Below are positions 1-15,105 of a DNA stretch of 64,000 nucleotides, piece after piece (within the stretch, counting starts at the first letter, position 1; every line of letters begins with the position of its first letter). Source of the stretch: Mixta calida. GTDB lineage: Bacteria > Pseudomonadota > Gammaproteobacteria > Enterobacterales > Enterobacteriaceae. The notes under the pieces were generated by a model. The model made no database searches. It worked only from the letters and a program-made list of their open reading frames with translations, and had not been told where the DNA came from. The position numbers and the translations under genes are program-made. Where the stretch lies: assembly GCF_002953215.1 (NCBI RefSeq), contig NZ_CP026378.1:1222540-1286539 (forward strand), in the 5' to 3' direction.

Positions 1-2257
<2,257 letters not shown>

Positions 2258-2305
2258 TTAACGACCTCAATGACAAGGGCTCTATTGTCGTTTAAGTGTG
2301 GCGGC

Positions 2306-2334
2306 ATTTTACGGGAAGGTTTATGCAGTGTAAA
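2306..2334 (-). promoter_or_regulatory. probable sigma-70 promoter of cyoA
   Basis: On the minus strand, TTTACA (2329-2334) and TAAAAT (2306-2311) are separated by exactly 17 bases, each one mismatch from consensus, about 50 bases before the cyoA start. Upstream, at 2363-2386, lies a perfect 7-base inverted repeat (TGACACC, 10-base spacer, GGTGTCA) in a position where an activator or repressor could bind. No regulator can be named from sequence alone. Confidence 0.6.
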
Positions 2335-2702
2335 CCAGCTTAAGAACGTGTCAGAACAGTGTTGACACCTTTTGCCAAGGGTGTCACATCTGTTGCGGAA
2401 GGTAACAAATTATTAATGAGGGCAGGTATTTGGGTTAATATAACGAAAAAAGATGACTCTAATCGTCTATAGGAAGGGATGAATCTAAACAACGTAATCA
2501 AGCCTCAATAGTTTAACAATTTTGCATCATTTAGGTGATGATTATTAAACATAAATAATTACGCACCGTTTTTTAATATTAGACAGGGATTGTTAAACCG
2601 GCTGGATAATTTTTTGGACTGGGTCGGACAATATAATTTACATGCGGAGATTATTTTCACCACCGGACGACAATTTATTTTCGCCGTCCGGTTTTATTTG
2701 GC
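2335..2702. other. intergenic region between cyoA promoter and ampG
   Basis: AT-rich stretch without a credible ORF. It contains the dyad at 2363-2386 and, close to the ampG end, a hairpin (CCGGACG 2663-2669 with CGTCCGG 2685-2691). The T-rich tail of the hairpin is on the plus side, so it is at best a weak terminator for ampG transcripts. Nothing else is recognised. Confidence 0.5.
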
Positions 2703-4175
2703 TTAGGCCGCTTCGCGCTGCGCCAGATAGTCGAGCAGCGTGCCGGTAAATATCCCAAGCAGCATGACGATGCATCCTGTGTTAAATAACGCATAGAGCG
2801 GCAACGACAGCGCAACCAGGCCGCTGGCGTTCAGCGCCAGCGCGAGCAGCCAGAGCGCTAACAGCGCGGCGCCGCCCGCCAACAGGCGCAGCGCCCAGCG
2901 ATAACCGGATGCCCAGCGGCGACGCAGGGCGAAGCGCTGCGCCTCCTGCGACTGTTGCAGGCTGTTTTTACCGGCGGCCAGCAGCAACAGTCCCGGCAGC
3001 GCAGCGGCTACCGAGAATGCATAAAAGGTGGGCCATCCCCAGAGTTCCACCAGCCAGCCCGCCGCCGGACCGACATAAACGCGGCCCACCGCCGACAGCG
3101 CGGAAAGCAGCGCGAACTGCGTGGCGGAAAATGAGCGATTGCAGAGGCTCATTAATAGCGCGACAAACGCGGCGGTGCCCATGCCGCCGCACAGATTTTC
3201 CGCGAACACCGCGCTCGCCATGCTCCACATATGGGGCGGCGTGACCGAAAGCAGCCACCAGGCGAGGTTAGAAAGCGCCTGCAGAATGCCGAACAGCATC
3301 AGCGCCCGAAACAGGCTCAGGCGCTGCATCAGCATCCCGCCGTACAGCGCGCCGATAATGGTGGCCAGCAGCCCGAGCGATTTATTGACCAGCCCGACGT
3401 CGCCCGCGGAAAAGCCGACGCCGCGTATCAGGAAGGTGGTGGTCAGGCTGGCGGCGAAAGCGTCGCCCAGCTTATAAAGTACAATCAACGAGAGCATCAG
3501 CCAGGCATTGTCGCGATTAAAGAAATCACGCAGCGGCGCGATGACCGCTTCTTCCAGCGTGTGCGGGCGCGCGATCGTATCGCCGGGCTCGCGCGCCAAC
3601 AGCGTGGCGATCAGGCCCGGCAGCATCATCAGCGCCATCAGCCAATAGGTCGCCTGCCAGCCCAGGTAGCGATCCGCCAGCCACAGCGCCAGCCCGCCGG
3701 AAACCAGCATCGCCAGGCGATAACCCAGCACGGTAATCGCCGCACCGCTGCCGCGCTCTTCCGGCGACAGAATATCGGTTTTCCAGGCGTCGAAGACAAT
3801 ATCCTGCGATGCGGAGCAGAAGGCGATCAGCACCGCCAGCGCCGCCAGTAGCGTTAAATGACGCGCTGGCTCCATACAGCCCATCAGCGCGATACCGCCA
3901 ATAAGCAGCAGCTGAGTGAGAAGAAGCCAGCCGCGACGCCGGCCCAGGAAAGGCGGCGTATAGCGGTCCATCAACGGCGACCAGAGAAACTTAAAAACAT
4001 AGGCCTGTCCAACCAGCGAGAAAAAGCCGATGGTTTTAAGATCCACGCCCTCTACGGTCATCCATGCCTGCAGCGTGCCGGAAGTCAGCGCAAGGGGAAG
4101 GCCGGAGGCGAAACCCAGCAGCAGCAAAACTGCCGCGTTGCGCTGAGTGAAAATACGCAAGAGTGAATTATCCAT
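2703..4175 (-). CDS. ampG: muropeptide MFS permease AmpG
   Basis: Inner-membrane permease of the major facilitator type that imports GlcNAc-anhydroMurNAc muropeptides for cell-wall recycling and, in species that have it, for AmpC induction. The 490-residue length matches E. coli AmpG (about 491). The N-terminus (RNAAVLLLLGFASGLPLALT) and the loop KFLWSPLMDRYTPPFLGRRRGW are family hallmarks, with about 14 hydrophobic segments. It lies downstream of yajG on the same strand. A GC-rich hairpin at 4197-4218 separates the two and may act as an attenuator or mRNA stabiliser. Confidence 0.96.
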   Translation of the reverse strand: MDNSLLRIFTQRNAAVLLLLGFASGLPLALTSGTLQAWMTVEGVDLKTIGFFSLVGQAYVFKFLWSPLMDRYTPPFLGRRRGWLLLTQLLLIGGIALMGCMEPARHLTLLAALAVLIAFCSASQDIVFDAWKTDILSPEERGSGAAITVLGYRLAMLVSGGLALWLADRYLGWQATYWLMALMMLPGLIATLLAREPGDTIARPHTLEEAVIAPLRDFFNRDNAWLMLSLIVLYKLGDAFAASLTTTFLIRGVGFSAGDVGLVNKSLGLLATIIGALYGGMLMQRLSLFRALMLFGILQALSNLAWWLLSVTPPHMWSMASAVFAENLCGGMGTAAFVALLMSLCNRSFSATQFALLSALSAVGRVYVGPAAGWLVELWGWPTFYAFSVAAALPGLLLLAAGKNSLQQSQEAQRFALRRRWASGYRWALRLLAGGAALLALWLLALALNASGLVALSLPLYALFNTGCIVMLLGIFTGTLLDYLAQREAA

Positions 4176-4229
4176 AACTGCCTTTTTGTGTAGACAGGCC
4201 CGGCGATCCTGCCGGGCCGTTAAAGATGA

Positions 4230-4808
4230 TTAACGTGCGTTCTGCTTGATAAAGGCGCTGACGCTGGTGTCCTGCGCCATATCGCTGATAACGTCGCTCA
4301 GCGTTGCGTTGACCGCTTTAGTGATTTTATCGTTAGTGGCGTTGAACGCCCCTTCGATGCTGTAGGTCTGACGATAGTTTTTCACCTGTTTATTGCCATT
4401 TTTCGCGCTGGCGATAATGGAAATATCCGCCTTGGTGGTGATGCTGTAACGCAGGTTGCCCTGAGTCACGTCGGCATAAAGATTGTTAACCACGATCTGC
4501 AGATCGACCGCGCCGTTCGGGCCGACCATATAACCGCGCGCGGTCATCTGTTTCTCCAGCACTTCCTGCAGCAGAAAACGCAGGTCGCGGCTCGGCGTCA
4601 GGGTCACCAGCTGGTTGTCGCGGGTGACTTTCGCCAGCGCCTGGTCGGCGCGTTGGTCGGCACCGTTAATGCTGACCGTTACGCCCATCAGGCCAGGGTC
4701 CTGTTGGGGAAGCTGAATCGTCGGCTGTACATCAAGCGTATTGCTGTTGGTGGCACAGCCAGCCAGAATAAAGGCAGCCAGCAGGGGGAAAAGGAGTTTT
4801 TTTAGCAT
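4230..4808 (-). CDS. yajG: YajG family lipoprotein
   Basis: Predicted lipoprotein of 192 residues with a short signal and lipobox (LAGC, Cys18). The start MLKKLLFPLL and the soluble domain with the motif LDVQPTIQLPQQDP match E. coli YajG. Its function is not established. The ORF is tandem with ampG (54-base gap), as in E. coli, and divergent from bolA. The family is widespread in enterobacteria and the assignment rests on overall resemblance and conserved position. Confidence 0.92.
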   Translation of the reverse strand: MLKKLLFPLLAAFILAGCATNSNTLDVQPTIQLPQQDPGLMGVTVSINGADQRADQALAKVTRDNQLVTLTPSRDLRFLLQEVLEKQMTARGYMVGPNGAVDLQIVVNNLYADVTQGNLRYSITTKADISIIASAKNGNKQVKNYRQTYSIEGAFNATNDKITKAVNATLSDVISDMAQDTSVSAFIKQNAR

Positions 4809-5086
4809 GCTTATTTTCTCATAGGTCTGAAGGATATTGCTGACAAAACAGCGGCCATCATATCATCGCCTCTCTGTGAAAAAAGCCCTGACGGCGCGTA
4901 AATTCATCATCCTGCTTGTTTTTTCATCGGGGTTAAGGGGAGCACGCCGCTGAGCCTGTTGCGACGGCGGCGTTGATAAAGTAACAAGCGGGACAGTTTT
5001 TTTCGCCTTATGCAGGGAAACGGGTGAAAACCGACTAATATTTAAAGAGATGAGGCGTAGCTCTCTGCCGTAGAGGAGTGGAAGTC

Positions 5087-5401
5087 ATGATTCGCGAACA
5101 AATAGAAGAAAAGTTAAGAACGGCATTTCAACCGGTTCACCTGGAAGTTCATGATGAGAGTTATCGTCATAATGTGCCTGCGGGATCGGAGAGCCATTTT
5201 AAAGTGGTGATCGTCAGCGACAGCTTTGCCAACCAGCGCTTTCTGATGCGTCATCGTGCCATTTACAGCACGCTGAGCGAAGAGCTGGCGGGCAGCGTTC
5301 ATGCGCTGGCGCTGCATACCTATACCCTGAAGGAGTGGGAAGGGTTGCAGGATACCGTACTGGCCTCGCCTAACTGCCGCGGCGCCGGCATGCTGGTCTG
5401 A
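5087..5401 (+). CDS. bolA: BolA family transcriptional/iron-sulfur regulator
   Basis: BolA is a stationary-phase morphogene product that binds DNA and partners with monothiol glutaredoxin. The 104-residue protein has the conserved [22 protein letters not shown] and [16 protein letters not shown] motifs; the His residues in these segments form the Fe-S interface in the family. The ATG at 5087 is preferred over an upstream in-frame GTG because GAGGAG lies eight bases before it and the start [10 protein letters not shown] matches E. coli. It ends in a strong terminator and is divergent from yajG. Confidence 0.95.
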   Translation: MIREQIEEKLRTAFQPVHLEVHDESYRHNVPAGSESHFKVVIVSDSFANQRFLMRHRAIYSTLSEELAGSVHALALHTYTLKEWEGLQDTVLASPNCRGAGMLV

Positions 5402-5425
5402 ACCTCACTGAATGGTTTTAACGAA

Positions 5426-5449
5426 ACGGCCTGCGGGCCGTTTTTTTTA
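5426..5449 (+). terminator. rho-independent terminator of bolA
   Basis: Six-base GC-rich stem ACGGCC / GGCCGT with loop TGCG, followed by eight T residues, starting 25 bases after the bolA stop. Confidence 0.9.
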
Positions 5450-5717
5450 TCTGAATTTTTGACTTTTCGCGGCTGCGTTTGCGCGTTTTCCGCTTATTTT
5501 CCGCCAAACTGCGGGTCGGTGCCCGGTTTGCGTTCTCGACGCGGTAAAATGATGCCGCTATAATGCGGCGTCTATTTTTCCGGAATTGCTTCGGGACGCT
5601 TCTGGTAACAGGGAATGGGTTCTTCATCAGAGGCCGTCCCGGTTGTTGGATAGCGCAGGCGATGACAGCGTGCGCTATCTGAAGTTGACCGAGCTCGTGA
5701 TTTTTTGAGGTAACAAG
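5450..5717 (+). promoter_or_regulatory. tig upstream region with sigma-70 promoter
   Basis: The gap between bolA and tig holds a good promoter: TCGACG (5536-5541), 17-base spacer, perfect TATAAT (5559-5564). This leaves a leader of about 145 bases before tig. The start of tig is preceded by GAGGTAACAAG. No other gene is seen. Confidence 0.65.
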
Positions 5718-7022
5718 ATGCAAGTTTCAGTAGAAACCACTCAGGGCCTGGGCCGTCGCGTTACGATTACTGTCGCTGCTGACAGCATCGAGAACGCTGT
5801 GAAAAAAGAGCTGGTCGAAGTAGCGAAGAAAGTCCGTATCGACGGTTTCCGTAAGGGCAAAGTGCCGATGAGCGTAGTGGCTCAGCGTTACGGCGCCTCT
5901 GTTCGCCAGGATGTGCTGGGCGACCTGATGCAGCGCAACTTTGTTGACGCCATCATCAAAGAGAAAATCAATCCGGCCGGCGCGCCGAACTACGTGCCGG
6001 GCGAATATAAGCAGGGCGAAGACTTTACTTACTCCGTTGAGTTTGAAGTTTACCCGGAAGTTGAGCTGAAAGGTCTGGACACCATCGAGGTTGAAAAACC
6101 GATCGTTGAAGTGACTGACGAAGATGTGGACGCCATGCTGGACACGCTGCGCAAGCAGCAGGCGACCTGGAAAGAGAAAGAAGGCGAAGCGGCCGCTGAA
6201 GATCGCGTTACCATCGATTTCTCTGGTTCCGTAGACGGCGAAGAGTTTGAAGGCGGCAAAGCCTCTGATTTCGTTCTGGCGATGGGCCAGGGCCGCATGA
6301 TCCCAGGCTTTGAAGACGGCGTCGTGGGTCACAAAGCGGGTGAAGAATTCACCATCGACGTGAAATTCCCGGAAGATTACCACGCGGAAAACCTGAAGGG
6401 TAAAGACGCGAAGTTCGCTATCGTGCTGAAGAAAGTTGAAGAGCGCGAGCTGCCGGAACTGACCGAAGAGTTCATCAAGCGTTTCGGCGTGGAAGATGGC
6501 TCCGTTGCCGGTCTGCGCGCTGAAGTGCGTAAAAACATGGAGCGCGAGCTGAAAGGCGCGGTGCGCAACCGTGTTAAAACGCAGGCGATCGACGGTCTGG
6601 TGAAAGCGAACGAGATCGACGTGCCTTCCGCGCTGATCGACAGCGAAATCGACGTGCTGCGTCGTCAGGCTGCCCAGCGTTTCGGCGGTAACGAGAAGCA
6701 GGCGCTGGAGCTGCCGCGTGAGCTGTTTGAAGAGCAGGCGAAACGCCGCGTTGTCGTGGGTCTGCTGCTGGGCGAAGTGATTCGCACCAACGACCTGAAA
6801 GCCGACGAAGAGCGCGTAAAAACCCTGATCGAAGAAATGGCTTCCGCGTATGAAGATCCGCAGGAAGTTATCGAGTTCTACAGCAAAAACAATGAGCTGA
6901 TGAACAACATGCGCAACGTCGCTCTGGAAGAGCAGGCGGTTGAAGCGGTGCTGGAAAAAGCGAAAGTGACTGAGAAAGCCACAAAATTCCAGGATCTGAT
7001 GAACCAGACCTCTATGGCCTGA
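5718..7022 (+). CDS. tig: trigger factor, ribosome-associated chaperone and PPIase
   Basis: Trigger factor binds the ribosome exit tunnel and shields nascent chains. The 434-residue protein shows the three-domain layout: an N-terminal ribosome-binding domain with the signature [17 protein letters not shown] around residue 45, an FKBP-type prolyl isomerase domain (about 150-240, [20 protein letters not shown]), and the alpha-helical C-terminal chaperone arms. It is close to the E. coli length (432). It is the first gene of the tig-clpP-clpX-lon proteostasis cluster and has its own terminator. Confidence 0.98.
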   Translation: MQVSVETTQGLGRRVTITVAADSIENAVKKELVEVAKKVRIDGFRKGKVPMSVVAQRYGASVRQDVLGDLMQRNFVDAIIKEKINPAGAPNYVPGEYKQGEDFTYSVEFEVYPEVELKGLDTIEVEKPIVEVTDEDVDAMLDTLRKQQATWKEKEGEAAAEDRVTIDFSGSVDGEEFEGGKASDFVLAMGQGRMIPGFEDGVVGHKAGEEFTIDVKFPEDYHAENLKGKDAKFAIVLKKVEERELPELTEEFIKRFGVEDGSVAGLRAEVRKNMERELKGAVRNRVKTQAIDGLVKANEIDVPSALIDSEIDVLRRQAAQRFGGNEKQALELPRELFEEQAKRRVVVGLLLGEVIRTNDLKADEERVKTLIEEMASAYEDPQEVIEFYSKNNELMNNMRNVALEEQAVEAVLEKAKVTEKATKFQDLMNQTSMA

Positions 7023-7042
7023 TTTTCACGCTTTGTCTGCTG

Positions 7043-7077
7043 AAAGCCCGCTGCCGTAAGGAGCGGGCTTTTTATTT
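7043..7077 (+). terminator. rho-independent terminator of tig
   Basis: Ten-base stem AAAGCCCGCT (7043-7052) pairing with AGCGGGCTTT (7062-7071), then T-rich sequence, 20 bases after the tig stop. Confidence 0.9.
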
Positions 7078-7182
7078 ATCGTTTCCAAAAATGTCTTTTT
7101 GTGCGCCTGTTTGGCTAATTAAGCGCCAGAATATCCGGTATCATATTATTCCTGGTTAGCGATTGAAGAAAACGTTGTTATG

Positions 7183-7212
7183 CTTGAAACAGCGGGGGCA
7201 CGCCCCCAGATA
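7183..7212 (+). promoter_or_regulatory. probable sigma-32 heat-shock promoter of clpPX
   Basis: CTTGAA (7183-7188), 14-base spacer, then CCCCCAGATA (7203-7212), closely matching the sigma-32 pattern CTTGAA-N14-CCCCATnTA. It lies in the 334-base gap between tig and clpP, about 150 bases before clpP. The spacer and -10 region form a GGGGGCACGCCCCC hairpin. The rest of the gap has no recognisable gene. Confidence 0.7.
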
Positions 7213-7356
7213 GCTTTTCGAGTATCTTGAAGAATGTAAGGCTGGCTGATTAACCGTCCGGGTAGCGTCGGAGAGTGGCAGCGTGAAGCGTGGTTTTCAT
7301 GTTCTCACTTAAGTAGAATCGGTACAGTGCCAATGAAATTTATCCAGGAGACGGTA

Positions 7357-7980
7357 ATGTCATACAATGGCGAACGTGAATTTTCCGCACCTCAGATGGC
7401 GCTGGTGCCCATGGTGGTCGAACAAACCTCGCGCGGCGAGCGTTCTTACGACATCTATTCCCGCCTGTTAAAAGAGCGCATCATTTTCCTTACCGGTCAG
7501 GTTGAAGATCATATGGCGAACCTGATCGTCGCCCAGATGCTGTTTCTGGAAGCGGAAAACCCTGAGAAAGATATCTATCTGTATATCAACTCCCCAGGTG
7601 GCGTGATCACCGCCGGGATGTCGATTTATGACACGATGAAGTTTATCAAGCCGGACGTCAGCACCATCTGTATGGGGCAGGCCTGTTCAATGGGCGCGTT
7701 CCTGCTGACGGCGGGAACCAAAGGCAAACGCCACTGCCTGCCTAATTCCCGCGTGATGATCCACCAGCCGCTGGGCGGTTATCAGGGCCAGGCGACCGAT
7801 ATTGAAATTCATGCGCGTGAAATTCTGAAAGTGAAACAGCGCATGAATGAGCTGATGGCGGAACATACCGGCAAATCGCTTGAACAAATCGAGCGTGACA
7901 CCGAGCGAGATCGTTTCCTCTCGGCGAGTGAGGCAGTAGAGTATGGTTTAGTCGATTCCATACTTACGCATCGCCAATAA
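7357..7980 (+). CDS. clpP: ATP-dependent Clp protease proteolytic subunit
   Basis: Tetradecameric serine protease that degrades substrates fed by ClpX or ClpA. The catalytic Ser is in [12 protein letters not shown], His in [13 protein letters not shown] and Asp in ERDTERDRF. The ATG at 7357 (MSYNGERE) is chosen over an upstream ATG because it has CAGGAG at the right distance and gives the family length of 207. The residue just before the catalytic Ser is Cys instead of the Ala of E. coli. clpX follows after 128 bases. Confidence 0.97.
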   Translation: MSYNGEREFSAPQMALVPMVVEQTSRGERSYDIYSRLLKERIIFLTGQVEDHMANLIVAQMLFLEAENPEKDIYLYINSPGGVITAGMSIYDTMKFIKPDVSTICMGQACSMGAFLLTAGTKGKRHCLPNSRVMIHQPLGGYQGQATDIEIHAREILKVKQRMNELMAEHTGKSLEQIERDTERDRFLSASEAVEYGLVDSILTHRQ

Positions 7981-8108
7981 GACTCCATCCCGCAGCATGC
8001 GCTATAGTTAGAGCGGATAACGGGTGAAGAGTGGCACGAATGAGGGCAGTCAGACTGGCTGCCATCGCCGCATACAGTGCGGACGAAGATAAAAGAAGAG
8101 GTTAGCTG

Positions 8109-9383
8109 ATGACAGATAAGCGCAAAGACGGTTCAGGAAAGCTGCTGTACTGCTCTTTTTGCGGTAAAAGCCAGCATGAAGTGCGCAAACTGATTGCCGG
8201 GCCGTCAGTGTATATCTGCGACGAGTGTGTTGATTTATGCAATGACATCATTCGCGAAGAGATCAAAGAAGTTGCGCCGCATCGTGAACGCAGCGCGTTG
8301 CCGACCCCGCACGAGATCCGCCAACATCTTGACGATTACGTTATCGGTCAGGAAAGGGCGAAAAAAGTGCTGGCGGTGGCGGTCTACAATCACTACAAAC
8401 GCCTGCGCAACGGCGACACCAGCAACGGCATCGAGCTGGGCAAAAGTAATATTCTGCTGATTGGTCCGACCGGTAGCGGTAAAACCCTGTTGGCGGAAAC
8501 CTTGGCGCGGTTGCTTGACGTGCCTTTCACTATGGCCGACGCGACGACGCTGACCGAAGCGGGCTATGTGGGTGAAGATGTCGAGAATATTATCCAGAAA
8601 CTGCTGCAGAAATGTGACTATGACGTGCAGAAAGCGCAGCGCGGCATTGTCTATATCGATGAGATTGACAAAATCTCCCGTAAGTCGGACAACCCGTCGA
8701 TTACGCGTGACGTTTCTGGCGAAGGCGTGCAGCAGGCGCTGCTGAAACTGATCGAAGGCACCGTCGCGGCCGTTCCGCCGCAGGGCGGACGCAAGCATCC
8801 GCAGCAGGAATTTTTGCAGGTTGATACCTCGAAAATTCTGTTTATCTGCGGTGGCGCTTTCGCCGGCCTGGATAAGGTGATTTCCCAGCGTGTAGAAACC
8901 GGCTCCGGCATTGGTTTCGGCGCGACGGTAAAAGGGAAATCGCAGAAGGCGACCGAAGGCGAGCTGCTGGAGCAGGTCGAGCCGGAAGATCTGATCAAAT
9001 TTGGTCTGATTCCTGAGTTTATTGGTCGTCTGCCGGTCGTGGCGACGCTCAGCGAGCTGAGCGAAGAAGCGCTGATCCAGATTCTGCGCGAGCCGAAAAA
9101 CGCCCTGACCAAGCAGTATCAGGCGCTGTTTAACCTGGAAGGCGTGGAGCTGGAGTTCCGTGACGAAGCGCTGACGGCGATCGCCCAGAAAGCGATGTCG
9201 CGTAAAACGGGCGCGCGCGGTCTGCGCTCCATCGTTGAAGCGGCGCTGCTGGACACCATGTACGACCTGCCCTCTATGGACGACGTGGAAAAAGTGGTGA
9301 TTGACGAGTCCGTCATCGAAGGGCAGTCAAAACCGATGCTGATCTACGGCAAGCACGAAGCGCAGCAGGCATCTGGCGAATAA
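8109..9383 (+). CDS. clpX: Clp protease ATP-binding subunit ClpX
   Basis: AAA+ unfoldase that delivers ssrA-tagged and other substrates to ClpP. It has an N-terminal zinc-binding domain ([11 protein letters not shown] and ICDECVDLC), Walker A GPTGSGKT near residue 120, Walker [10 protein letters not shown], the [23 protein letters not shown] box family region, an IGF loop (GSGIGFGA) that docks on ClpP, and a C-terminal sensor-2 domain (KTGARGLRS). The length of 424 equals E. coli ClpX. Coexpression with clpP is likely. Confidence 0.98.
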   Translation: MTDKRKDGSGKLLYCSFCGKSQHEVRKLIAGPSVYICDECVDLCNDIIREEIKEVAPHRERSALPTPHEIRQHLDDYVIGQERAKKVLAVAVYNHYKRLRNGDTSNGIELGKSNILLIGPTGSGKTLLAETLARLLDVPFTMADATTLTEAGYVGEDVENIIQKLLQKCDYDVQKAQRGIVYIDEIDKISRKSDNPSITRDVSGEGVQQALLKLIEGTVAAVPPQGGRKHPQQEFLQVDTSKILFICGGAFAGLDKVISQRVETGSGIGFGATVKGKSQKATEGELLEQVEPEDLIKFGLIPEFIGRLPVVATLSELSEEALIQILREPKNALTKQYQALFNLEGVELEFRDEALTAIAQKAMSRKTGARGLRSIVEAALLDTMYDLPSMDDVEKVVIDESVIEGQSKPMLIYGKHEAQQASGE

Positions 9384-9413
9384 TTCGTCAACGCAACCAG
9401 CAAGTTAGTCAAT

Positions 9414-9445
9414 AAAAGGGGGAATTTGTCCCCCTTTTGTTTTTC
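9414..9445 (+). terminator. rho-independent terminator after clpX
   Basis: Nine-base stem AAAAGGGGG (9414-9422) pairing with CCCCCTTTT (9430-9438) and followed by GTTTTTCT, 30 bases after clpX. Confidence 0.9.
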
Positions 9446-9458
9446 TCACGCTACTGAC

Positions 9459-9487
9459 ATTGAATGTCTGGCAAACATCCCCATATA
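9459..9487 (+). promoter_or_regulatory. probable sigma-32 heat-shock promoter of lon
   Basis: ATTGAA, a 14-base spacer and CCCCATATA (9479-9487). The block closely resembles the known E. coli lon heat-shock promoter. A purine-rich ribosome site (AAGAGAGAG) precedes the lon ATG at 9573. Confidence 0.75.
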
Positions 9488-9572
9488 CTCAAATACCTGT
9501 GGGTTCCCTGGCACATAGCCTGCACTATGCGGTACCCATCACCTGGCGGACTTTAAACTAAGAGAGAGCTCT

Positions 9573-11927
9573 ATGAATCCTGAGCGTTCTGAACGCATTG
9601 AAATCCCTGTGTTGCCGTTGCGCGACGTAGTGGTTTATCCGCACATGGTAATTCCGTTGTTTGTTGGTCGGGAAAAATCGATTCGGTGCCTCGAAGCCGC
9701 AATGGATCATGATAAAAAGATCATGCTGGTCGCACAGAAAGAGGCTTCAACGGATGAACCTGGCATTAACGATCTCTTCTCTGTAGGGACCGTTTCCTCT
9801 ATTTTGCAGATGCTGAAGCTGCCGGACGGCACGGTAAAAGTGCTGGTGGAAGGGTTGCAGCGCGCACGCATTACCCAGCTTGCCGACAATGGCGAGCACT
9901 TTTCCGCACAGGCGGAATATCTGGTATCGCCGGAGATTGAAGAGCGCGAGCAGGAAGTGCTGGTTCGTACGGCTATCAATCAGTTTGAAGGCTATATCAA
10001 ACTCAATAAAAAAATTCCTCCTGAGGTACTGACCTCGCTGAACAGCATTGACGACGCCGCGCGTCTGGCCGATACCGTGGCTGCGCATATGCCGCTTAAG
10101 CTGGCGGATAAGCAGTCCGTGCTGGAAATGTCCGACATTAATGAACGTCTGGAATATCTGATGGCGATGATGGAGTCGGAGATTGACCTGCTGCAGGTTG
10201 AGAAACGCATCCGTAACCGCGTCAAAAAACAGATGGAAAAAAGCCAGCGCGAATACTATCTGAATGAGCAGATGAAGGCGATTCAGAAAGAGCTGGGCGA
10301 AATGGATGACGCGCCGGACGAATATGAAGCGCTGAAGCGTAAAATCGAAGCGTCCAAAATGCCGAAAGAGGCGCGCGAAAAAGCGGAAGCCGAGCTGCAG
10401 AAGCTGAAAATGATGTCGCCGATGTCTGCGGAAGCGACGGTCGTGCGCGGCTACATCGAATGGATGGTTCAGGTGCCATGGAACGAGCGCAGCAAGGTGA
10501 AAAAAGACCTGCGTAAAGCGCAGGAAACGCTGGACCGCGACCATTACGGCCTGGAGCGAGTTAAAGATCGCATCCTGGAATATCTGGCGGTCCAGAGCCG
10601 CGTAAATAAAATCAAAGGGCCGATTCTGTGCCTGGTGGGGCCGCCGGGCGTGGGTAAAACCTCGCTGGGACAGTCCATCGCCAAAGCGACCGGACGCAAA
10701 TATGTGCGTATGGCGCTGGGCGGCGTGCGCGACGAAGCGGAAATCCGCGGCCACCGCCGCACCTATATCGGTTCAATGCCGGGCAAGCTGATTCAGAAGA
10801 TGGCGAAGGTCGGCGTGAAAAACCCGCTGTTCCTGCTGGATGAGATCGACAAAATGTCATCCGACATGCGCGGCGATCCGGCTTCCGCGCTGCTGGAGGT
10901 GCTTGATCCAGAACAGAACGTGGCGTTCAACGATCACTATCTGGAAGTGGATTACGATCTCTCCGACGTGATGTTTGTCGCGACCTCTAACTCGATGAAC
11001 ATCCCGGCGCCGCTGCTGGACCGTATGGAAGTGATTCGTCTCTCCGGCTATACCGAAGATGAAAAACTGAACATTGCGAAACAGCATCTGCTGCCGAAAC
11101 AGATTGAGCGTAACGCGCTGAAAGAGAATGAAATCAGCGTTGATGACAGCGCGATTGTCGGTATCATTCGCTACTATACGCGCGAAGCAGGCGTGCGTAG
11201 CCTTGAGCGTGAACTGTCGAAGCTGTGCCGTAAGGCGGTGAAAGCGCTGCTGCTGAATAAAGATCTGAAGCGCATCGACATTAACGGCGATAACCTGAAA
11301 GATTTCCTCGGTGTACAGCGTTTCGACTACGGCCGCGCCGATAGCGAAAACCGCGTAGGCCAGGTGACCGGCCTGGCGTGGACCGAAGTCGGCGGCGATC
11401 TGCTGACCATCGAAACCGCCTGTGTGCCGGGCAAAGGCAAACTGACCTACACCGGCTCGCTGGGCGAGGTGATGCAGGAGTCGATTCAGGCGGCGTTGAC
11501 CGTAGTGCGCGCGCGTGCGGAGAAGCTGGGCATCAACGGCGATTTCTATGAGAAACGTGATATTCACGTTCACGTGCCGGAAGGCGCGACGCCGAAAGAT
11601 GGCCCAAGCGCCGGTATCGCCATGTGCACGGCGCTGGTCTCCTGCCTGACGGGCAACCCGGTGCGCGCCGATGTCGCCATGACTGGCGAGATCACGCTGC
11701 GCGGTCAGGTATTGCCTATCGGCGGCCTGAAGGAGAAACTGCTGGCGGCACATCGCGGCGGTATTAAAACCGTTGTGATCCCGGATGAAAACAAACGCGA
11801 TCTGGAAGAGATTCCAGAAAACGTGCTGGCGGATCTGGATGTCCATCCGGTTAAGCGTATCGAAGATGTGCTGGCGCTGGCCCTGCAAAATGCGCCGTAC
11901 GGCATGCAGGTCGCTACCGCAAAATAG
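9573..11927 (+). CDS. lon: ATP-dependent protease Lon (La)
   Basis: Homohexameric AAA+ serine protease for misfolded and short-lived regulatory proteins. It has an N-terminal substrate domain (residues 10-200, [20 protein letters not shown]), coiled-coil helices (about 220-300), Walker A GPPGVGKT near 356, Walker B FLLDEIDK, and the Lon-S16 protease domain with catalytic Ser in [11 protein letters not shown] (about 679) and Lys in GLKEKLLAA (about 722). The length of 784 equals E. coli Lon. Confidence 0.98.
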   Translation: MNPERSERIEIPVLPLRDVVVYPHMVIPLFVGREKSIRCLEAAMDHDKKIMLVAQKEASTDEPGINDLFSVGTVSSILQMLKLPDGTVKVLVEGLQRARITQLADNGEHFSAQAEYLVSPEIEEREQEVLVRTAINQFEGYIKLNKKIPPEVLTSLNSIDDAARLADTVAAHMPLKLADKQSVLEMSDINERLEYLMAMMESEIDLLQVEKRIRNRVKKQMEKSQREYYLNEQMKAIQKELGEMDDAPDEYEALKRKIEASKMPKEAREKAEAELQKLKMMSPMSAEATVVRGYIEWMVQVPWNERSKVKKDLRKAQETLDRDHYGLERVKDRILEYLAVQSRVNKIKGPILCLVGPPGVGKTSLGQSIAKATGRKYVRMALGGVRDEAEIRGHRRTYIGSMPGKLIQKMAKVGVKNPLFLLDEIDKMSSDMRGDPASALLEVLDPEQNVAFNDHYLEVDYDLSDVMFVATSNSMNIPAPLLDRMEVIRLSGYTEDEKLNIAKQHLLPKQIERNALKENEISVDDSAIVGIIRYYTREAGVRSLERELSKLCRKAVKALLLNKDLKRIDINGDNLKDFLGVQRFDYGRADSENRVGQVTGLAWTEVGGDLLTIETACVPGKGKLTYTGSLGEVMQESIQAALTVVRARAEKLGINGDFYEKRDIHVHVPEGATPKDGPSAGIAMCTALVSCLTGNPVRADVAMTGEITLRGQVLPIGGLKEKLLAAHRGGIKTVVIPDENKRDLEEIPENVLADLDVHPVKRIEDVLALALQNAPYGMQVATAK

Positions 11928-11957
11928 TGATTTACGACAAAATCATTTAAAAAGCGC

Positions 11958-11995
11958 AGCTGGCAAGTCAAATCAGACTTGCCAGCTTTTTTTTG
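11958..11995 (+). terminator. rho-independent terminator of lon
   Basis: Eleven-base stem AGCTGGCAAGT (11958-11968) with ACTTGCCAGCT (11977-11987), followed by a run of T residues. Confidence 0.92.
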
Positions 11996-12139
11996 TGCCG
12001 CTAATTTAGAGGGCTGTTGAAGCAGCGACCAAGAGGATTCCCGTTGTTTCGGCTCAACAACCTTGATATAACTGGCTGCGCGTTCGCGGCTGGCTGGAAG
12101 CCGCCGCGATAGTGAATAATAAAAGAGGGGATGAATAGA

Positions 12140-12412
12140 GTGAATAAGTCACAATTGATCGACAAGATTGCCGCAGACGCTGATATTTCTAAAGCGGCAG
12201 CTGGACGTGTTTTAGATGCTTTTATTGGTTCTGTTTCTGATTCTCTGAAATCAGGCGAGGAAGTAGCACTGGTTGGCTTTGGCACCTTCTCGGTACGCGA
12301 GCGCTCTGAGCGCACCGGCCGTAACCCTCAGACAGGTAAAGAAATTACCATTCCGGCAAGTAAAGTACCGGGCTTCCGTGCCGGTAAAGCGCTGAAAGAC
12401 GCGGTGAACTGA
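12140..12412 (+). CDS. hupB: DNA-binding protein HU-beta
   Basis: Small nucleoid protein that bends and compacts DNA as an HU heterodimer or homodimer. Helical N-terminal body ([20 protein letters not shown]), then the DNA-binding beta arm with the HU signature [21 protein letters not shown]. The GTG at 12140 is chosen as start, as in E. coli. It gives the family length of 90, and the AGAGGGG ribosome site is about nine bases upstream. An ATG at 12131 lies too close to that site. Confidence 0.96.
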   Translation: MNKSQLIDKIAADADISKAAAGRVLDAFIGSVSDSLKSGEEVALVGFGTFSVRERSERTGRNPQTGKEITIPASKVPGFRAGKALKDAVN

Positions 12413-12486
12413 TTTACAGTCGGACTCCATTGCGGCATTTTCTTCGGTGGAGTGAGGACTGACAATGCGTTCTCATGTAACATACG

Positions 12487-12517
12487 GGCACATCAGGCAA
12501 TTGATGTGCCTTTTTTT
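12487..12517 (+). terminator. rho-independent terminator of hupB
   Basis: Nine-base stem GGCACATCA (12487-12495) with TGATGTGCC (12502-12510), followed by seven T residues. Confidence 0.9.
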
Positions 12518-12660
12518 ATCCTGTTGCGTGACAAACGCCAGCAGCGAATGTCAGAGCATGGTCGATAATGTCGACCTGAAAAGCAGCAACGCGCACGCCT
12601 GCAAGGATGGGGCGCCAGCGTGAGGTTTACATTCACACTACAGCGGAGTGTTGTCATACC

Positions 12661-14995
<2,335 letters not shown>

Positions 14996-15105
14996 TCCTG
15001 TTCCCAGCGCTGGCCGTTCTCATTTCAGTCGCACCGAACGGCTGCTAATCTCTAAGAGGTCATACCAGATGGTGTGATCTCTTACAACAATAAGGCACCC
15101 GCGCT

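Noticed and set aside
9747-11888. Long minus-strand ORFs opposite lon
   Set aside because: They lie wholly inside lon and give His/Arg/Gln-rich translations without recognisable domains.
12131-12139. ATG at 12131 as start of hupB
   Set aside because: It adds three residues absent from the family and lies too close to the AGAGGGG ribosome site; the GTG at 12140 matches E. coli.
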